A stretch of 6,645 bases of DNA from Cytophagales bacterium (GCA_013298205.1 JAAFJZ010000136.1:1-6645); one strand, 5' to 3'; counted from the stretch's first letter, positions 1 to 6,439 are shown. Notes: generated by a model not told the origin, from the letters alone. Program-made: numbers and translations.

Positions 1-783
1 AAGCCTTGAGCCAAAGCCTTATAAACATAGTATTTAATACCACTCACAGAAGTGGGGCTTGCTAAATCCATTTTAGCTAAAGGATTAATTTCTTGTACTT
101 TTTTGTGGGCATTTGCATATTGTCGTAATCGTTTAATATACGATTTGCAGGTAATCAAATCATAATGTAAACCTATAGCTTGGGGTAAATAATATAAACT
201 GTACCCCTGTGAAATAGCTCTTATTCCCAATTCATAATCTTCGGCATCTGTAAGTCTTTCATCAAAGCCATTGAGTTGGAGAAACAAATTATTGGGAATT
301 GAGAAATTTGCTGAGCTCAAAAAAACTTTTTCTATTGATTGTTTTAATGAATTTTGTGCTAAGGTCTTTTCCCAATTCGCACAAATAATAGTCTTATATC
401 TTTGAATATCAGAATTTTGCGCTACATCTCTTTGTACCCCTGCAACTAAGATGTTTTCTATTGATCTTTGATGAAACGCCCAATGCTGTTCTATACAATC
501 GGGCAGAGGTTCCATATCATCATCAAAAAAAATGATTAATTCGCCTTTTGCTAGATTTACACCTCTGTTTCTTGCTTTAGATCGCCCTCCATTTTCAAAC
601 TCAGCAATTTTATAAGTTAAAAATTTTGAGTTTGTGAGTATAATCTTATTTGAGTTGTCTTTTGAGCCGTCTAGTACGAAAATAACTTCAAAGTCCTTAA
701 AACTTTGTTTTTCTAATGCATGAATTAATATCGGAAGTTTATGAGCGCCATTATAGCTTGGAATCACAACACTAACTTTCATC
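1..783 (-). CDS. Family 2 glycosyltransferase, C-terminus cut by window edge
   Basis: An open frame of 261 codons starts with ATG at 783 and leaves the left edge without a stop. The protein opens with MKVSVVIPSYNGAHKL, the nucleotide-binding beta strand typical of GT-A fold, family 2 enzymes. Further GT2 landmarks are Asp38 in VLDGSKDNS, the GGRSKARNRG segment at 65-74, the metal-binding DDD at 87-89 (DxD motif), NGFDERL at 171-177, and the acidic DAED at 179-182 where the catalytic base usually lies. Such enzymes transfer a sugar from a nucleotide-sugar donor, usually to a cell-surface glycan, at the cytoplasmic face of the membrane. Donor and acceptor cannot be read from the sequence. No membrane segment appears in the visible part. 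The start lies 8 bp after the prfA stop, so co-transcription with prfA is likely. The family call is secure; the pathway is unknown. Confidence 0.93.
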
Positions 784-791
784 GCTTAGCT

Positions 792-1868
792 TTAAACACT
801 CACTCCTTCTTGGAGTTTTTCTGCGTTTTCTGCAATACGCAATCTCTCAATAAAGTCTGCTATATCACCTTCCATAACGGTAGGAAGGTTATAAACTGTA
901 TGCCCGATTCTGTGATCTGTAATTCGACTTTGTGGGTAATTGTACGTTCTTATTTTGTCAGAGCGATCTCCAGTTCCGACCATTAATTTTCTTTCCGCAC
1001 CTATTTTATCATTGTGTTTTTGCAACTCCATTTCATAAAGTCTAGATCGTAATACTTTCAAAGCTTTATCAAAATTTTTAATTTGCGACCTTTCATCTTG
1101 ACATTGTACCACCAGACCTGAAGGCAAATGGGTGAGGCGTATGGCAGAATAGGTTGTATTTACAGACTGTCCACCAGCTCCTGAAGAGCAAAATGTATCT
1201 TTCCTTACATCGTTCATGTTAATCTGAACATCTACATCATCTACTTCGGGAAGCACAGCTACTGTGGCTGCTGATGTGTGCACTCGACCTTGGGTTTCGG
1301 TAGCAGGCACACGTTGCACACGGTGAACACCAGATTCAAATTTTAATTTTCCATATACGTCTTCACCACTTATGGTAGCTACAATTTCTTTATAACCACC
1401 AGAAGTGCCGGGCGTGTAATCTAAAATCTCCATTTTAAGTCCACTTTTTTCGCAAAAACGGCTATACATTCTGAAAATATCTCCTGCAAAAATCGAAGCT
1501 TCATCTCCACCTGTGCCCGCTCTTACCTCTAAAATGGCATTTTTCCCATCGTTTGGATCTTTGGGAATGAGCATGACTTTAATTTCTTCTTCTAATGCAT
1601 CTCTTTCAGATGTAAAAACATCAAGTTCTTCTTTGGCTAAGTCTCTAAAATCTGGATCTTTTTCGTTAGCAATAATAGACTTTGCATTTTCCACATTGCC
1701 TAAAATGAGCTTATATGATTTAAAAACCAAAACAAGTTTCTCTAAATCACGGTATTCCTTACGTAATGAGCTGAATTTTTTGTTATCAGCCATCACATTT
1801 GGGTTGATGAGTTGCTCTCCTACCTCTTCGAAGCGTAAATTAATCGCTTCTAATTTCTCTAATAACAT
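792..1868 (-). CDS. prfA: Peptide chain release factor 1
   Basis: This 358-residue protein has the normal length of bacterial RF1. RF1 binds the ribosomal A site at UAA or UAG codons and triggers hydrolysis of the peptidyl-tRNA ester. The helical N-terminal domain covers about residues 1-100. The RF-specific stretch EVRAGTGGDEASIFAGD lies at 114-130. The stop-codon reading tripeptide PAT is at 188-190, which identifies RF1 rather than RF2 (SPF). The catalytic GGQ loop is at 232-234, followed by the conserved QCQDERSQIKN segment at 255-265. The C-terminal part carries RTYNYPQSRITDHRIG at 307-322. The start is ATG and the stop TAA. The gene begins 19 bp after the ccmC stop and ends 8 bp before the glycosyltransferase; no promoter of its own is evident in the 19-bp gap. 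Its local GC content is higher than that of the flanking genes, as expected for a conserved translation gene. Confidence 0.99.
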   Translation of the reverse strand: MLLEKLEAINLRFEEVGEQLINPNVMADNKKFSSLRKEYRDLEKLVLVFKSYKLILGNVENAKSIIANEKDPDFRDLAKEELDVFTSERDALEEEIKVMLIPKDPNDGKNAILEVRAGTGGDEASIFAGDIFRMYSRFCEKSGLKMEILDYTPGTSGGYKEIVATISGEDVYGKLKFESGVHRVQRVPATETQGRVHTSAATVAVLPEVDDVDVQINMNDVRKDTFCSSGAGGQSVNTTYSAIRLTHLPSGLVVQCQDERSQIKNFDKALKVLRSRLYEMELQKHNDKIGAERKLMVGTGDRSDKIRTYNYPQSRITDHRIGHTVYNLPTVMEGDIADFIERLRIAENAEKLQEGVSV

Positions 1869-1887
1869 AATTTGATATTTTGGGTAC

Positions 1888-2538
1888 TTATTTTTCTCTA
1901 ACTAAATCTAATCTAGCCCTCAAAGTAGCTAGCCATACACCCAAGAGTGTCCAACCAATTACTGCAGGATAAAAAATCATTCTCATGCGAGAATCTAAAT
2001 CATAGGAATTAAAACCTGGATTTCCACCATTTCCAGGATGCAATGAATCTTGCATACGAGGGAAAATGAACAAAAGCGGAACCAATGCCAAATACGCTAG
2101 AATATTATATACACTCGAAAATTTGGCTCTATCCGTTGGATCGCTTACGCTATACCTCAATATTAGATATACAAAGTAGATAAACAATCCCCAGGCACTT
2201 CCTTTTTGTTTGGCATCTCCACTCCACATTTCTCCCCAAGTATATTTTGCCCAAATCATGCCTGTTACCAATCCCAAAATACCAAAGAGTATGCCTACAT
2301 TCGTCATTTGGTTGGAATAAATATCGTACTTTATATTTTTTGTATTCAAATACATAATAGAATAAATGCAAGCTACCAGCAAAATGATGATCATGCCAAA
2401 CCACATGGGAACGTGGAAATATAAATTACGAATGGTTTCGTTTAAAATAGGCAAACGGGGTGTCTCCCAAATCATTCCTGCCCAAATGGTGTATAAAATC
2501 AGGATTAAAGAAAGTGGTTTCCAAGCGTTTTTTAACAT
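1888..2538 (-). CDS. ccmC: Cytochrome c maturation haem-handling protein CcmC (CcmC/CcsA family)
   Basis: From the ATG at 2538 the protein has 216 residues and about six membrane helices (roughly 8-24, 46-64, 80-96, 114-130, 142-160, 188-206). CcmC belongs to the haem-handling family that loads haem onto the chaperone CcmE in System I cytochrome c biogenesis. The two external haem-ligand histidines are visible: His42 in YFHVPMWFG and His167 in SLHPG. Between them lies a divergent tryptophan-rich WWD-like motif, WGEMWSGDAK at 101-110. NETIRNLYFHVPMW at 33-46 is a strong family signature. The frame can be extended to a TTG at 2556, but that codon overlaps a possible -7 promoter box and adds only six residues, so ATG is preferred. 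ccmB lies 33 bp upstream and prfA 19 bp downstream. No ccmD or ccmE follows, which is unusual compared with textbook ccm operons. Confidence 0.92.
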   Translation of the reverse strand: MLKNAWKPLSLILILYTIWAGMIWETPRLPILNETIRNLYFHVPMWFGMIIILLVACIYSIMYLNTKNIKYDIYSNQMTNVGILFGILGLVTGMIWAKYTWGEMWSGDAKQKGSAWGLFIYFVYLILRYSVSDPTDRAKFSSVYNILAYLALVPLLFIFPRMQDSLHPGNGGNPGFNSYDLDSRMRMIFYPAVIGWTLLGVWLATLRARLDLVREK

Positions 2539-2553
2539 AAAGCTAATTTTATA

Positions 2554-2589
2554 CAAAAATACGATTTTTTTTTAGTCTTTCCACAAAAA
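2554..2589 (-). promoter_or_regulatory. Possible internal promoter before ccmC
   Basis: TATTTTTG (2561-2554) matches TAnnTTTG and TTTTTG (2589-2584) lies 22 nt upstream on the minus strand, across the ccmB stop. The spacing is long and the sequence is a T-rich tract, so chance is possible. If used, it would give ccmC, prfA and the glycosyltransferase expression independent of ccmB. Confidence 0.25.
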
Positions 2590-3270
2590 TGGGAAAAGTA
2601 AGAATGCAAGGCTAATAGAAATGGCAATTAAAGAGCAAATGATACTGATTTCATCGTAAGAAACACTTATATCAAGACCGTCAATGGCATTTTTGGATAA
2701 TTGGCTGATTTCCAAAGTTGTGGGCAAGACGATAGGCAAACCCAAAATTGCCATGATGCCATTGTTAGAATTGGCTTTATATGCTATGGCGCTTACCAAG
2801 GTAAGCGTGCTCACATACGATGCGCTGCCCAAAACGAGTGATAAAATAAATAGTGGCAAATTTTGGACTTGATTACCCAACATGAAAGCAAAAATAAAAT
2901 ATCCTGCTACAAACAAAATACTTACTTGAATGAAGTTGTAAATGAGTTTTGCGAAAATGATAGATTCTGCATTTGTGATTTGGCTATAGTAAAAATCTCT
3001 GTTTTTGGGTTCTTTAGAGAATGTATTTGCTAAAATTTGCATAGCAGAAAAAAACAAAATAACCCACAGAATCGAATTCCATAAGGGGATGCTTAGGTTA
3101 TTTTTGTTTTGACCTACAAGTAAATAAATGGTAAAAATCGAGCCAAAAAGATACAGCAAAGCCACAGACCAGTTTTGTTTCTTTTTATTATCTAAGGCGA
3201 ATTCTTTTTTTAGTAATACAAAAATGAAATAAAATTGCTTTGATTTACTCTTCAATAGGTTAATAGTCAA
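2572..3270 (-). CDS. ccmB: Haem exporter / cytochrome c maturation permease CcmB, non-ATG start
   Basis: A 232-residue integral membrane protein with about six predicted helices (35-52, 63-81, 105-131, 139-163, 169-187, 207-228) and a short charged N-terminus, LLKKEFALDNKKK at 19-31. Length, topology and the segment GIMAILGLPIVLPTTLEISQ at 171-190, which resembles the fifth helix of E. coli CcmB, point to the CcmB permease. CcmB works with the ATPase CcmA to release CcmE-bound haem in System I cytochrome c maturation. Its position 33 bp before ccmC supports the call. No ATG exists in frame between the upstream TAA (3288-3286) and residue Met77, which is too far inside. TTG at 3270 is the best start available, with TTG at 3255 an alternative. 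A TATATTTG box 23-30 nt upstream of 3270 fits a short leader. The ATPase gene ccmA is not in the window. Confidence 0.85.
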   Translation of the reverse strand: MTINLLKSKSKQFYFIFVLLKKEFALDNKKKQNWSVALLYLFGSIFTIYLLVGQNKNNLSIPLWNSILWVILFFSAMQILANTFSKEPKNRDFYYSQITNAESIIFAKLIYNFIQVSILFVAGYFIFAFMLGNQVQNLPLFILSLVLGSASYVSTLTLVSAIAYKANSNNGIMAILGLPIVLPTTLEISQLSKNAIDGLDISVSYDEISIICSLIAISISLAFLLFPFLWKD

Positions 3271-3292
3271 ATAGTTGATTTTTATTTACACG

Positions 3293-3319
3293 CAAATATA
3301 TCATTTTGAAGTTATTCAA
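3293..3319 (-). promoter_or_regulatory. Candidate promoter of the ccmB-ccmC-prfA-glycosyltransferase run
   Basis: TATATTTG (3300-3293) on the minus strand fits the TAnnTTTG -7 box. A TTG at 3319-3317 lies 16 nt upstream, slightly closer than the usual 17-21 nt. Transcription would start about 16 nt before the TTG codon at 3270, which agrees with the chosen ccmB start. Confidence 0.42.
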
Positions 3320-3383
3320 TTGTATTGTACGTGCTCATTTGTAAGTCATTAACAAAAGATTTTTATTTTATCAATCAAACTCA

Positions 3384-3419
3384 AAAACAAAGATTTGTTT
3401 TAAAAATCCATTTTTAAAA
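3384..3419 (-). terminator. AT-rich palindromes after the phosphatase gene, possible weak terminator
   Basis: Two overlapping perfect palindromes lie 12-48 nt past the phosphatase stop: TTTTAAAAAT/ATTTTTAAAA (3398-3407 with 3410-3419) and AAAACAAA/TTTGTTTT (3384-3391 with 3394-3401), each with a 2-nt centre. The second is followed by a T-run on the minus strand. The stems have almost no G or C, so terminator strength is doubtful. They fill the 161-bp gap before ccmB, where transcription of the phosphatase should end. Confidence 0.3.
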
Positions 3420-3431
3420 TTTTTAATTTAA

Positions 3432-5162
3432 CTATTTTATTTTCAGTTTTAAAAATTTTTTCAATATCGGGTGTATATCAGTGTTATCTAGCAGACCTTT
3501 TCCTGAAATTTGGGAAGCAAACTTTCCATTCATCGTATCGTCAGCATAAATTACAACATCTTGCGGGGTGTGATTACCCGATTCAGTTTGTTTGCATTCC
3601 GAGCCATTTCCATTCGTATAAGGATTTGAAGCGTATGAAATTACGATTCTTTTTGCAGTTTGAGATGCTGGCTTTGGATATTTTTTACCTTGAAAATCAT
3701 ACATTACATAATCCGGATACCATCCATTTGTAGCTATATCCCCTCTTAGTATCTTCCCGTCTGTAGGATTGGCTCCGTTTTTGAAAATACCTGTTTTGTG
3801 TATTTCATCAGCATAAGTACGCATTTTCGTTCCATGTTTATGTTTGTCTGCTTCATCATGCAGGGAAACTACTGCCGACCCACCACACTCGTGGTCTGAG
3901 GTTGAAACCAAAAGAGTTTTACCATTTTTAGGATTTAGAGTGAATTTCCTTGCTACTTCTACTGCATAATCGAAAGCTAAAACTTCTTTTATAATATAGT
4001 CAGAACCATATACAAATGGTATATTCCCTATGATACCATCTGGGTTGGCTGTAGAATCGACTTTAACTACTAATTTATTTTCTATCATCACTATTGCACC
4101 TGCGTTTGCATGTTCTAAATGGTCGATACGTCCGCCTTCTACCATTAAGAAAAAGCCTTTTTTTGATTTGCGTTTTAATACTTCGATTGCAATTGTAATC
4201 ATATCAGAAAGTGAAGGTTCCCAAGGTTTGTAAACTTGTCGATCTTGTTCATAACTTAAATGAGAGCCGTTGAAAATGCCTAAAAGTTTAGCATTTTTCT
4301 TCTCTTCAAAATGTTTGAAATCAATATTTATGAGCGCATCTCTACTATTTATATAAGTATATTCCCTGTTTTTTGCAATTGAAACTAAGTCTATATTATC
4401 TATTCTTCCTGTTTTGGAATCTTTTTTCACTAAAAGTTGAATGTTTCCCAATGAGTCTGTAATTGCTTTTCCACTTTTATCTTTAATTGTGTCATGTTTT
4501 GAATAATTTTGATTTCGAGGGAGAAAACTTTTACCTCCGCCACCTAAAAGGACATCAATTTCTACCCCAATTTTGGGTTGAGGTAAAATCCAATCCCTTG
4601 TTTGGTCATAGCCTGAAACCGAATTTGGGGAAATTGAACTGTTAAAAATCTCTTCATATTCATTTTGGGTGCTTGAAATTAATTGTGCAGCTATAAAGTC
4701 TTCTAATTCTCTATTCCAAATATGAGAACCAAACGCAGCAGGTGTTGCATGGGTAATTCGAGTTGTTGTAACCAAACCTACTGCATAACCTTGTTTTTTT
4801 GCCTCCTCCAAAATCGTTTCAATTGATTGATTAGTAGCGGGGTTAAATGAAATAACTTCATTATCTATTTTGCCATTTTTGCCGCAAGCATAAGCAGAAG
4901 CACCTGGTGCAGAGTCTGTTATCCATGAATTCATAGAGTGAGTTGTTGCAGTGGCTTGGTATCTAAGTTTGTCTAAAGCTAAAATCTTGAAATTAATATC
5001 TGTACTCAATTTTTTGCCTTCTCTACCTTGTCCTAAAGCCATACGTGTAGCAGTTTTAGGGGCAATTCCAAATCCATCTCCAATACATAAAATTACATTT
5101 TTAGTCTGAGAATAAGCTACATGACTTAAAAGTACTGTAATAAATATTGCGAATTTTTGCAT
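3432..5162 (-). CDS. Secreted PhoA-type alkaline phosphatase with insertions
   Basis: A 576-residue phosphomonoesterase that would release inorganic phosphate outside the cytoplasmic membrane. A signal peptide covers residues 1-19 (hydrophobic FAIFITVLL, likely cleavage near AYSQ). Active-site residues can be matched to E. coli PhoA: Asp29 in IGDG (Asp51), nucleophile Ser84 in TDSAPG (Ser102), Thr140 in THATPAAF (Thr155), Arg151 (Arg166), Glu342, Asp347 and His351 in VEGGRIDHLEH (Glu322, Asp327, His331), Asp423-His424 in STSDHECGG (Asp369-His370), and His531 in SGNHTPQDV (His412). His138 and His348 replace E. coli Asp153 and Lys328, as in animal-type phosphatases. The protein is about 100 residues longer than E. 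coli PhoA (471). Spacing places extra sequence at about 205-290, 356-392 and 430-525. It is flanked by non-coding DNA and looks monocistronic. Phosphate control is likely for the family, but no PHO box was recognised. Confidence 0.95.
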   Translation of the reverse strand: MQKFAIFITVLLSHVAYSQTKNVILCIGDGFGIAPKTATRMALGQGREGKKLSTDINFKILALDKLRYQATATTHSMNSWITDSAPGASAYACGKNGKIDNEVISFNPATNQSIETILEEAKKQGYAVGLVTTTRITHATPAAFGSHIWNRELEDFIAAQLISSTQNEYEEIFNSSISPNSVSGYDQTRDWILPQPKIGVEIDVLLGGGGKSFLPRNQNYSKHDTIKDKSGKAITDSLGNIQLLVKKDSKTGRIDNIDLVSIAKNREYTYINSRDALINIDFKHFEEKKNAKLLGIFNGSHLSYEQDRQVYKPWEPSLSDMITIAIEVLKRKSKKGFFLMVEGGRIDHLEHANAGAIVMIENKLVVKVDSTANPDGIIGNIPFVYGSDYIIKEVLAFDYAVEVARKFTLNPKNGKTLLVSTSDHECGGSAVVSLHDEADKHKHGTKMRTYADEIHKTGIFKNGANPTDGKILRGDIATNGWYPDYVMYDFQGKKYPKPASQTAKRIVISYASNPYTNGNGSECKQTESGNHTPQDVVIYADDTMNGKFASQISGKGLLDNTDIHPILKKFLKLKIK

Positions 5163-5265
5163 AGATTGTTTTTTTACTTTTAAAAATTAAAGCTAGGAAA
5201 AGTTATTGAGTTTCTCTTAATAGATTTCGATTTAAGTTATTTACAAAGCAAAATTTCTTTTTTTG

Positions 5266-5273
5266 CAAATTTA
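5266..5273 (-). promoter_or_regulatory. Possible -7 box of the phosphatase gene
   Basis: TAAATTTG on the minus strand fits TAnnTTTG about 104 nt before the phosphatase ATG. No TTG lies at a suitable distance upstream, so the match is partial. An absent -33 box would suit an activator-dependent promoter, but that is inference only. Confidence 0.25.
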
Positions 5274-5335
5274 ATTCTGCTTTATAATAAAATTAATATG
5301 ATTGATTCGGCTATTTTTTTAACTCAAGAATTAAA

Positions 5336-5560
5336 TTAATTAATTTTGTTTTTTGAGTTCATCGTTTTAATTAATCTAAAACTTAATATTAAGCCAGATA
5401 AGAATAGAATAAAGAAAGGAATCATAATTGGAATCATCTCTACCCAACTATTTTCTTTTGAATAGGAAAATATATAAGCTAACCAAGGAAGGCAAAATAA
5501 TAATAAATAAGCAACTGAAGCAATCAAAATGGAATACCCAATTATTTTTTTTATGTTCAA
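5336..5560 (-). CDS. Small two-helix membrane protein of unknown function
   Basis: I do not recognise this 74-residue protein. It has a lysine-bearing N-terminus (NIKK), a hydrophobic segment at about 7-31, a short polar loop SYSKENSWVE at 32-41, a second hydrophobic segment at about 42-64, and a basic tail with R62, K65, K70 and K72. The positive-inside rule predicts both ends in the cytoplasm and the loop outside. There is no ATG at the 5' end: the frame opens with TTG at 5560, and an in-frame TAA lies at 5575-5573. The next in-frame Met is residue 42, which would remove the first helix. The orderly topology argues that the ORF is real, while the missing ATG and lack of a recognised promoter argue for caution. 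It lies alone, 173 bp upstream of the phosphatase gene on the same strand. Confidence 0.5.
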   Translation of the reverse strand: MNIKKIIGYSILIASVAYLLLFCLPWLAYIFSYSKENSWVEMIPIMIPFFILFLSGLILSFRLIKTMNSKNKIN

Positions 5561-5700
5561 AATAAATAAAAATTAATTTTTTCTTTTAAATTCATATTTT
5601 AGATTTATGTTCGTAAAGATTTGAATCACAAAACTTTCAATCATTTTTTTAAAAGTCATTTACTTTTGTATATAATAATAGTAAGTATTAAGTTTTAATT

Positions 5701-6246
5701 CTATTGTCTTGTCCATATATTATTTTGTAAATCTTGATGATTTAGCTTTACTGCATCATCTACTACTGCTACTTTGATAGTGGCACTACCTGTAGAAATA
5801 TCCCAAGCTTGAGGTGCTTGGATTTTCAAAAGTCCCCATTGATTGGGGTGTATATCATTAGGTACTAAATTGGTTCTATAAATCGGAATCCGCTCAGCAA
5901 ATTTTACGTCAGATAGTTTGTTTAACTTATTCAAGAATAAATTAACATTACTTGTATCATCAAAAATAATTTCAAAAATCTTATCTAACTCCTTGTTTTT
6001 AAGCTTAAAAGCAGGTTTTACAGACTTCACTTTTTGCTCAATAAAAATTTGTTCAATTTTATTTCTTTTAAATTTAAAAGACTTAGCTTGGTTTCGGTAA
6101 TCAATGTTTTCGAGTGTTTTTTTATCCTTAAATTTAATATAAATTTTATTGGAAACGAAATCCTGCGAGTATGCATTTGTTTTCAACACTATAAAAAAGA
6201 TTGCAAAAGCAATTGATTGTTGTTTAAAAAATTTCATTATCAACAT
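5701..6246 (-). CDS. Truncated S8 (subtilisin-like) serine protease, N-terminal fragment; probable pseudogene
   Basis: An intact 181-codon frame starts with ATG at 6246; ATG at 6237 (residue 4) is equally possible and gives a more typical signal peptide. Residues 4-28 form a secretion signal ending AYSQ. Residues 30-125 are a lysine-rich region like the propeptide of secreted Bacteroidota subtilases. QWGLLKIQAPQAWDISTG (136-153) and IKVAVVDDAV (157-166) match the start of an S8 catalytic domain, with Asp163 at the catalytic Asp position, followed by NHQDLQNNIW. The frame ends at TAG directly after NNIWTRQ. The catalytic HGTH and GTS segments and any C-terminal sorting domain are absent. The 140 bp downstream show no continuation in any frame on this strand. 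An active protease is therefore not possible from this ORF. It is either a decayed gene or a free-standing propeptide-like secreted protein; decay is more likely. Its upstream region still carries a good promoter. Confidence 0.75.
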   Translation of the reverse strand: MLIMKFFKQQSIAFAIFFIVLKTNAYSQDFVSNKIYIKFKDKKTLENIDYRNQAKSFKFKRNKIEQIFIEQKVKSVKPAFKLKNKELDKIFEIIFDDTSNVNLFLNKLNKLSDVKFAERIPIYRTNLVPNDIHPNQWGLLKIQAPQAWDISTGSATIKVAVVDDAVKLNHQDLQNNIWTRQ

Positions 6247-6293
6247 AATTTTTCAAATATAGTTCTTATGATTCAGTAAATTTTTCAAATATA
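6247..6293 (-). repeat. Two direct copies of a 15-bp block containing TATATTTG
   Basis: TATATTTGAAAAATT occurs twice on the minus strand, at 6293-6279 and 6261-6247, with a period of 32 bp (three helical turns). Each copy holds a perfect -7 box. The upstream copy has a good -33 partner. The downstream copy ends directly before the ATG at 6246 and has no TTG at proper spacing, so it may be a weak second promoter or a duplication remnant. Confidence 0.7.
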
Positions 6294-6318
6294 AACTAGT
6301 TCAAACTAAAATCAAAAA
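6286..6318 (-). promoter_or_regulatory. Promoter of the truncated protease gene, lying in a palindrome
   Basis: On the minus strand TTTTTG (6318-6313) is followed after 19 nt by TATATTTG (6293-6286), a near-ideal -33/-7 pair. Transcription would begin at about 6280 and give a leader of roughly 35-45 nt. The spacer coincides with one arm of the inverted repeat at 6293-6344 and the -33 box sits in its loop, so the palindrome could serve as an operator. Confidence 0.6.
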
Positions 6319-6344
6319 CTATTAATTTTAGTTTGAACTAATTT
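6293..6344. repeat. 20-bp inverted repeat, 12-nt loop
   Basis: Arms at 6293-6312 and 6325-6344 match at 19 of 20 positions, with a perfect 16-bp core reading TAGTTCAAACTAAAAT. The loop at 6313-6324 is AT-rich. The stem lacks a GC-rich base and a following U-run in the minus direction, and a proper terminator already lies between it and the tRNA. It overlaps the protease promoter, so a protein-binding site is as likely as a hairpin. Confidence 0.75.
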
Positions 6345-6400
6345 ATATTAACCATATTTTAATGTTATTTTTGAAAAATAAAAAAATACATTTTTTTAAT

Positions 6401-6438
6401 AAAAAAAGCCTTACTAAATCAATAGAAAGGCTTTTTTT
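6401..6438 (-). terminator. Intrinsic terminator of the tRNA gene
   Basis: A perfect 12-bp inverted repeat (6401-6412 with 6427-6438) has a 14-nt loop. On the minus strand the stem reads AAAAAAAGCCTT and AAGGCTTTTTTT, giving a GCCTT/AAGGC core followed by a U-run. It begins 2 nt past the last tRNA base, exactly where a monocistronic tRNA terminator is expected. The symmetry would let it work in either direction, but no plus-strand gene needs it. Confidence 0.88.
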
Positions 6439-6439
6439 G

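Noticed and set aside
741..986. Plus-strand ORF of 81 codons over the prfA/glycosyltransferase junction
   Set aside because: It lies antisense to two well-supported genes and its translation shows no recognisable motif.
1513..1875. Plus-strand ORF of 120 codons, serine-rich
   Set aside because: It is the antisense shadow of the prfA 5' half; the prfA frame has strong family motifs.
2150..2575. Several short ORFs on both strands within ccmC
   Set aside because: They overlap the ccmC frame, whose helices and haem-ligand histidines are clear; the alternates have no family features.
3260..3304. ATG at 3304 as the true ccmB start through a frameshift
   Set aside because: Its frame ends after 14 codons and joining it would add a tail much longer than usual before the first CcmB helix.
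4030..4233. Plus-strand ORF of 67 codons inside the phosphatase gene
   Set aside because: Antisense to the region coding the metal-binding VEGGRIDH segment; no independent support.
5245..5273. GCAAAA/TTTTGC short hairpin upstream of the phosphatase
   Set aside because: Only a 6-bp stem with mismatched extension; too weak to call a riboswitch or operator.
5332..5347. AT-only palindrome around AAATTAATTAATTT at the end of the small membrane gene
   Set aside because: No G or C in the stem, no loop and no U-run placement; expected by chance in such AT-rich DNA.
5918..6216. Two plus-strand ORFs of 60 codons inside the truncated protease
   Set aside because: AT-rich antisense frames without motifs, opposite a frame with a signal peptide and S8 signature.
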